DNA of 64,000 bases. It comes from Grifola frondosa. Taxonomy: Eukaryota > Basidiomycota > Agaricomycetes > Polyporales > Grifolaceae. Numbering within the stretch: the stretch's first letter is position 1; the number at the start of each line of letters is the position of its first letter. The notes below the pieces were generated by a model that saw only the letters and a program-made list of their open reading frames with translations, had not been told where the DNA came from and did not search any database. Below, one piece after another: positions 57,716 through 64,000 of the stretch. Both the position numbers and the translations under genes were made by a program. The DNA lies in NCBI GenBank assembly GCA_001683735.1, contig LUGG01000003.1:1302001-1366000 (forward strand), written 5' to 3'.

Positions 57716-59532
57716 ATGAAGTGGCCCACCTCTGATGCAAAAGACCATGAGCTGGGTACGGCCACCACTGACTCGGCCACAACGATGAACCATCTTGGAC
57801 GATCAGCCACCCATGGACGGAGGATTACAGGCCTGGTTGACCGTCCTCGGCGGGTGAGCTCGTCATCCCCTTTTCCCGTCCCATTCTACCCACACTCATG
57901 CACGCTGACTTTCCAGCTGGATCGCGGGCTTCTGCACGTTCGGCGCGGCGAGCTCCTTCGGCGTGTACCAAGCACTATATACCATCGAGGGAACATCGTC
58001 GGCGTCGAATATCAGCTGGATTGGTTCTGTCCAGCTCTGTCTCATATCGCAATGGGTTTGCCACCGGAAAGCTCTTCGATGCGGGATATTTCCACCACAT
58101 GCAGATTTTCGGCACGCTCCTACTCGTCTTCTCGTACGTATCTGTCTCGTTTCTCATAACATATTCTACATTAAAATGTTTTATTTTCGTGACAGGTTGT
58201 TCATGCTGTCCCTCGCCGACACTACCAAATACTATCAGATTATTCTCTCGCAAGGCATCGGCTTCGGCCTCGGCGCCGGCCTCATCTACGTCCCCGCCCT
58301 CACGGTCCAAGCGCACCACTGGAAAAAAGCCGGTCATTGGCGATGGGCATCCTCAACGCAGGTTCGCAACTAGCACCCACGTCTGCCGCTCTGACCATTG
58401 CGCCCAGGCAGCTCTTGTGGCGGAGTAATATATCCCATCATGCTCAACAAACTGATCAATGGCCGCGTCGGCTTCGCATGGGGCGTTCGCGCCGCGGCGT
58501 TCCTCACCCTCGGCCTTCTCATCATAGCGAATTTCTCATGTCGACGCGTACGACACATATCAAGGGCCAGGCGGCTGCTAGAGGCCCCAGGAAGAGTATC
58601 AAGCAAGTTCTCAACGACGGGAACGTACTGGATTGCGACTGTAGGGTGCGTCGCTCCATTCTATTCCCATGGTTGCGACGATTTGACCGAAACGATACAC
58701 CGTAGCGGATTCCTAGCCGTACTCGGTCTATACATCCCGTGTCAGTACACCGACGTCCGAGCGCACCTTACTAACCATCCACTAGATTTCTACATCCAGC
58801 TCTTCGTCAGCACACACGACCTCTCCCCCAACCTCGCCTTCTACTCCGTGAGTCCTCTCCGCACCCGCCTTATGGTGACTCTCTGACTCTGCGGTATATG
58901 TAGCTCGCGATCATGAACGCCTCCTCGTTCTTCGGCCGCATCGTGCTCAACTTCATCGCGGACCACGCGGGGCCGTACAACGTGGTGTGCTGCGTCGCGG
59001 TGACGAGCGCGGGGCTCGTGTTCGTCATGTTCGGCGCGACGAACACCGCTGCGGTGATACTGTTCACGATCCTGTATGGCTTCGTCTCCGGGGATGTGCG
59101 TCCGCTCCCTCCCGTACTCATCATATTCACGTGCTGACTGCAGCGAACTTGGCCCTTGGGTGGGATAGATGCGTCGTTGTTCCCTGCTGCGCTGGCATCG
59201 CTCTCGAATGACCTCTCAGACGTAGGGTACGCACACCTCTTCGTGCGCTGACCACGACTGATGGTGCACGCAGGATCCGCATCGGCGTCGGGTTCTTCAT
59301 CACGTCCTTCGGGCTCCTCATCGGGAACCCCATCGCAGGCGCGCTGCTCAACCCCGGGTTCCGTTGGTCCCACCTCATCATCTTCTGCGGCGTACGTCCG
59401 TCTCCTTTTTCGCGAGTACCCGCGGTCTGACATATGTGGGTGTGGGTGTAGGTGGAGATGCTTGGCGCGGCGGCTGTGTCGGTGGTGATTCGGCAGATGG
59501 TGGTGCGGCAGAAGGGGAGGCAGATCGTTTAG
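57716..59532 (+). pseudogene. MFS transporter (monocarboxylate type), most complete copy
   Basis: A 12-helix MFS porter, plasma membrane, monocarboxylate-transporter-like; substrate unknown. Exons: LQAWLTVLGG, WIAGFCTFGAASSFGVYQAL, SNISWIGSVQLCL, GLPTGKLFDAGYFHHMQIFG, MLSLADTTKYYQIILSQGIG, GLGAGLIYVPALTVQAHHW, YPIMLNKLINGRVGFAWGVR, STRTTHIKGQAAARGPRKS, GFLAVLGLYIP, FYIQLFVSTHDLSPNLAFYS, SFFGRIVLNFIADHAGPYNV, GVGFFITSFGLLIGNPIAG, FRWSHLIIFCG and VEMLGAAAVSVVIRQMVV. Stop at 59,530-59,532. At least four single-base shifts (N-terminus, near 58,050, 58,325 and 58,540) interrupt otherwise conserved exons, so it is either a young pseudogene or unpolished sequence. Confidence 0.82.
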
Positions 59533-59599
59533 GTGAGTGCAGATGGCTGAGAGTGGCGGCGGATTTTGTGTTTGGGTTCGGTTTGTGGGTATGGTTTCG

Positions 59600-60455
59600 G
59601 ACTTGAGAGTCGGTCTTGGTGCTCCTGTGTATTATTTTTAATTGGGAGGTACTCCTGGACGTTTGAACGATTGAGCGTGCGGAGGACCCCCGCTACCACT
59701 GAATAGGTGTGGCGTGATAGATGAGGCGATTCTGGCCGATTCCGCGACGTTAACTCTTCCATTCGTACCAAGGTTTGCATTTCCAAGTATGCAGACGCTC
59801 TCTGGGTGATAAAACGGCCATTATATTCGAATTCGGGCGATAGGGTTGCGATGGCTTTGGCACTTTGTTCAGCCGATATGTATGGAGTTATCACTAGTAC
59901 TGCCTTCATGTGCGGCGCCGGCGGGGTATCGGACGTATGATGTACATGTCCATGTTCAAAAATGTATCATATACGTATCATCATCGCCATGCGAAATAGC
60001 GAGACCGGAGCTCCTCCCGCGTGGTCCGAATCTGGTGTCTGAACTACCATCTGCTCCTCGGATACCCGGACTTACGTACTGCGTGCGGGATGTACAAATG
60101 AAAGATGGGCAGATGCGTTGTCGAATGGGCATGAGGTGGGAATGCGGTGTCTTCGAAGCGCGGGAGAAGCAAGGGACGCACAGCCGGGGCGGCATGCACA
60201 GGGGAGTTCTACATAACCATCTATTCAATATTCACCACTTCACATGTCGGCTCCTGCGCTCATCCCATTTGCCGGACTACTCGCTCCTACGTTTTTAGAG
60301 TTTGGGTGCGATGGCAAGAACTACGACAGACTTCGAACTGATAGAATCGAACGTAAATATTGCAAGAGCGACATTCTTCCTATGACACAGCTAAAGATAT
60401 CAGAACATGTTCGCGGTAATTGGATATCTAAGGGGACAATCTAGGTTTATTTAGA
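59600..60455. other. Intergenic stretch, nothing recognised
   Basis: Between the MFS stop and the desaturase 3' end, which converge here. Short frames only. Confidence 0.5.
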
Positions 60456-60459
60456 GCGC

Positions 60460-62190
60460 TCAGCCGGCTTTACAACCGCCTGCCCCTTTGTTTCTGTAAA
60501 ACAGAATATCGCCTGGGAAGATATCATGAGCACGCGCCAGATCACAATGTGCATATGACGAGACGAACCCGTATCTTCAACGAACTGACAGTCGTTATAA
60601 TTATCCCACAGTGCCTTGAACACCGGCTTCTCCGAGTACCGGTAGTGCTTGCCGATAAATTGCCTCAGGTACCGCGTCGCATCAGGTCCTGGTCTGGAGA
60701 AGACGTCAAAAGCAGAAAATTATGCGCCGGAAGATGGCACTCACAGAACGGCATTTTCGGGAAGAAGTGGTGGACGACATGGAAGTGCGCGACGTCGTGC
60801 AGGAAGAAGCGCCCCATCCATCCCAGGAAGTTCCGATCGACCGTCGCAGCAGCCCCACGCTGGAAGTTCCACTGGGGATTGCGGTAATGAGGGAGCTCCG
60901 GGTCCGTGTGATGCAAATACGTTATCATGATAAACCTTGTAGGATGAAACGGTCGGTCAGTCGGGATCGTAGTTGAGAGGTGCGGAGAAATGCACCAGTG
61001 CGAGACGCATAGCCAGGGGATACCGTAGTACTTGATGACTTCCGCAGCACCCCAGATTGCACATGCGCGCTGCACGAGGTAGCACATAGTAATTATCCCG
61101 AAATTCGAGATGATAACCGCGTTACGCTGATGCTTTCGAAAGAGAATAGAATTTGCTGCATATGCCCGTCAGAAGGGCAACGAATATTAATGTGTGACTT
61201 ACGGTCAAAATGATTCGTCCACTTTGGGTAGTTTTTCTGACCGGACACGTTGAATACTGGTGAAGAAACACGTCAACACGACGAGCTGAAACAACAGAGA
61301 GCTTTCTCACAGAGGTATGCGGGGAATGCTAGGACTTGTTGCCGAACCAGCATGAAGAGAGTGTAGATCGGTGTGTCGCCAAAGTATTCGTCGTAATCGA
61401 TACCATGTTCGCTTTCCAGAGGAATACCAAGGTCGCTCCTCGTTTTGGGAACGTAGACCTCATCCCGTTCCATGGATGCGTGATTCCATGTGGTGCCGGT
61501 GGTGGGAGATCTTCCAGCTGAAGTACGGAGTCCACAGGAACGTATGGATAATCTGACCATGCGCGCAAAATCATGAATACGGCATATATCTATTGAAAGA
61601 CGAGGACTTACGAATCCAATGACGTCGCAGACTATCTTGCTGTCGGAGAACGCCCCGTGTCCACACTGCCAGATGTATAGGATCAGAGAGGGTACATGCA
61701 AGGAACGATGTAGATGAACCTCGTGTCCGATTACCCAAATCCCGGTGAAGGCCAGCCCTTGAAACCACCAGCTGCCATAGGAATTTAATTATGAAGCAAT
61801 ATTTCATAAGGAGTTTGCGCACTAGACAGTCCAAGCGATCCAGCGAGCCGTCTCAACTCCTAGATATGTCATGCGCTCCACGACTGGAGGGCTCTTGAAT
61901 ATCGGGTCCAAGTGCAAGGCGACGTTCCACATCAAAGCGGCCATGACAATATCTCGCACAAGATATGCAATCCCTGTCCAGGTGTGTCGTACGAACAAGT
62001 GCGCAGGTATCGCAGAGCGAATTTCGCTCATAGTCCTGTTCGACATGATCAATGTTGTGCACAACGACCAACATTTCGTGGCTCACCAAGGCATCGGGGT
62101 AAATTCGGGAAGATTATCCTCAGAATAGTTGTCATTAGACCCCTTGGAACGGTCCTCTGCATTCTGGATCGTACAGGTAGTGGCTGCCAT
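60460..62190 (-). pseudogene. FAD2-like fatty acid desaturase (delta-12 type)
   Basis: A di-iron ER membrane enzyme that introduces a double (or, in some relatives, triple) bond in fatty acyl chains. On the minus strand the start at 62190 gives MAATTCTIQNAEDRSKG. Then come LPEFTPMPW, TMSEIRSAIPAHLFVRHTW, WWFQGLAFTGIWVIGHE, an intron, and CGHGAFSDSKIVCDVIGF, which together form box 1 HECGH. Further on are box 2 HHRHH in YFSWKISHHRHH, MERDEVYVPKTRSDLGIP, NVSGQKNYPKWTNHFD, ITYLHHTDPELPHYRNPQ, RNFLGWMGRFFLHDVAHF, box 3 HVVHHFFPKMPF, YLRQFIGKHYRYSEKP, DCQFVEDTG, and GDILFYRNKG. The stop is at 60,460. One extra base lies just after box 2 (about 61,480). All three histidine boxes are present. Confidence 0.85.
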
Positions 62191-62199
62191 CGTTAGCGT

Positions 62200-63625
62200 G
62201 GACGGGGAGCAAGATGGTGTCAAATCGCATCTATTTATCCATGAATCAGGCAACGAACAACTGGAACTGATTCGACAAAGCAATCAGTGTGCTCAGGACC
62301 TACGACAGCGGCACTGACATCGTGGATGAGATTTTTCAGCGCAACCGTGGCGCCTTGTTAACGTCACGAATAAGATGATCTCTTTGTGGGGGGGTGGGCG
62401 TTGAAATCGTTTCTTACTGGACAGCACAGGGCTCCGTGTAGTCAAGGAGCTCCTTTGTAAATTAACAGGCACCGCAAAATGCATCGCGACAAGAACTCTA
62501 GTCACAATAATACACCTCAATTTTTGCCATTCAGATGGCCGAGACGTGCAATTTCTTGACGTTTCACGGTAATGTGTACTCACCGCAATCAGTATCATGT
62601 CCCTGAACCCCATTTCATTGTCTGATGCTTCTCCGAGGAATTTGATTCACACGTTACCTGATGGACTATCGCCGACATCCAATAAAGATGTCCGCATGGT
62701 TGAAAGGATTTAGCGCAGTTATTGCTGGTATGATTTCTGGTAGTGATCAGCCATCTTCCCATAAGGACTTGGTAGCATCAGGGCTGCGGCGCCTTACAGG
62801 ACGGAGATCCGAGTCCGATGTCCTAGAGGACATCTCGGGGCTGTACGCGTGGGTTGGATACGGAGATAGACTGCGTGGTGGGCTTGCGCTACCGCAAGAA
62901 GCAACCTAATATTATTGGACAGTGCAGCATCATAGACACATAGCTGAGCGAAAGAGACCGAGATGCCACCGAGCACAGACGTGGCGATTACGGCAAACGC
63001 CGAGCGGATTACTTCGTGATCGACCGCCTGTGTGGTACAGTACTTACTTCAGTATTCCCATTGCACGTTTCAAAACTAATTTCTTAGGTCAGGGATTGCA
63101 CATGCTTTCGCTAGTCTCAGTTCTCTATTAGGCTAATGATGACTGTGGCACAGCAGCATGAATATCGCAGTTGCGGTGTTCCCGCTATTATGTAAGTAAG
63201 GTTCGGTATGATCAGAACCTTCCGAGATGTCGTGTTGATTATATCATTTATGCCAGAATTACAATATATCTCCGAAGTCCAGACGCACCGAGTTGATGCA
63301 ATGCTGGCCGTCTCGGGGGATCTCCTGCCGCGTGAACATCACTGTCAACTCAAACAAGTGGTGGCGATGTCGCGGTGATTCTCTGAATGCCCTAAACTTC
63401 TGAGATACTGAAATGGTACTCAATAGGCCTAGTATATGATGTTAGTATTATCAAAGTATTCGGCACAAATCAGATGTGCGCCTGCGAGGTCGGCGCCGCG
63501 ATCCAGACTTGCTAAGTCTCATCAGATTCCTGAAAATTGATGACACGGACACCTTAAGGTGAGCACCGTCTAGGATTAAAGAGGTTCGAGACGACATCCT
63601 TCTTCACCATTACGCCTCGTTTCGC
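62200..63625. other. Stretch without a recognised gene
   Basis: Upstream of the desaturase and of the next DUF6534 gene. A minus-strand piece at 62,880-63,030 (VIRSAFAVIATSVLGGISVS) looks protein-like and might be a membrane-protein remnant, but there is no second supporting block. Confidence 0.4.
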
Positions 63626-63632
63626 TTCCGCT

Positions 63633-64000
63633 ATGACTGTGGTCGATAATCTCCTTGGTTCAATCTTGCTAGGCGTGCTCATTGCATGCGTGTGGGTATC
63701 GTTTCCTCCAAATGGCCTTTGGTCCATTGAAGTTAAACTTAGTTTGGTGATATAGCCTGTACGGTGCAACAACATTGCAGACATTCATGTATATGCAAAC
63801 ATACCCGAAAGACCCCCGTTTTTTGAAGATCATGGTCAGTTCAATAGTGTCTTCATTAAGTTGTGACTCAATGTAAGATCGTTGAAGGTCGCAATTCTTT
63901 GGTAAGCGCTTGTAAGCACATGAAGTCTCCGTTGCGATTGACGTCTTGCGTAGGGGGATAGAAACTCTGCATACCGGCTTTTGTATGCAGTTCATCTATG
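63633..64000 (+). CDS. DUF6534-family membrane protein, 5' part, cut by the right edge
   Basis: The ATG at 63633 gives MTVVDNLLGSILLGVLIAC. After an intron comes LYGATTLQTFMYMQTYPKD followed by PRFLKIM (about 63,756-63,834), then VAILW and, from about 63,955, GIETLHTGFCMQFIY. Exon sizes and phases copy those of the gene at 8036, including the tiny 14-base third exon. No lesion is seen in the part present. The gene continues beyond the window. Confidence 0.65.

Overview
The window looks like nuclear DNA of a basidiomycete fungus, most likely an Agaricomycete and perhaps a polypore. Genes are split by many 50-60 bp GT-AG introns. A CYP63-like P450, DUF6534 membrane proteins, a monocarboxylate-type MFS transporter, a FAD2-like desaturase and Plavaka transposases are all typical of that group. 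No rRNA, true tRNA or CRISPR array was seen. All family names come from reading motifs by eye; no database search was possible.

Layout. (1) 1-16.9 kb is a decayed, duplicated gene neighbourhood: a truncated P450 (-), an unrecognised remnant (-), a broken MFS transporter (+), and DUF6534 copies on both strands. (2) 16,888-43,953 is one continuous nest of mobile DNA inserted in exon 1 of a DUF6534 gene, with a 10-12 bp target duplication. Its outer layer is a non-LTR (LINE) element on the minus strand, about 4.7 kb once the inner insertion is ignored. The LINE reverse transcriptase is itself interrupted by a 22.4 kb element at 18,838-41,212 with inverted ends (CATCAGCAAAA...) and a 2 bp target duplication. 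That element carries two Plavaka transposase genes (+), each paired with a divergent partner gene (-): DUF6532-like with the first, DUF6698-like with the second. It also carries a broken, intron-containing fragment of a fungal fatty acid synthase alpha gene, and a 103 bp tandem array next to its right end. A tRNA-headed SINE lies in an intron of the first transposase and shares its 3' tail with the LINE. (3) 43,954-53,614 repeats the left-hand neighbourhood in the opposite orientation: the 5' scrap of the interrupted DUF6534 gene, another DUF6534 remnant, a truncated MFS gene, the unrecognised remnant, and a P450 complete to its C-terminus but damaged. A 220 bp MITE with the same ends as the 22.4 kb element sits in the last exon of this P450. 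(4) 54-64 kb holds less repeated genes: an isoprenylcysteine methyltransferase-like protein, a thioesterase-like protein divergent from a fourth MFS copy, a FAD2-like fatty acid desaturase, and the start of another DUF6534 gene at the right edge.

How the genes may work together (inference): a P450 of an alkane/fatty-acid oxidising family, an acyl-thioesterase-like protein, a desaturase and a monocarboxylate-type transporter would fit a lipid-derived metabolite locus that has been duplicated, inverted and is decaying. Almost every gene carries one or more single-base indels. This is either true decay or unpolished long-read sequence, and the sequence alone cannot decide. The strongest results are structural: the two nested insertions, the MITE sharing ends with the giant element, the LINE/SINE shared tail with compensating stem changes, and the captured FAS2 fragment.
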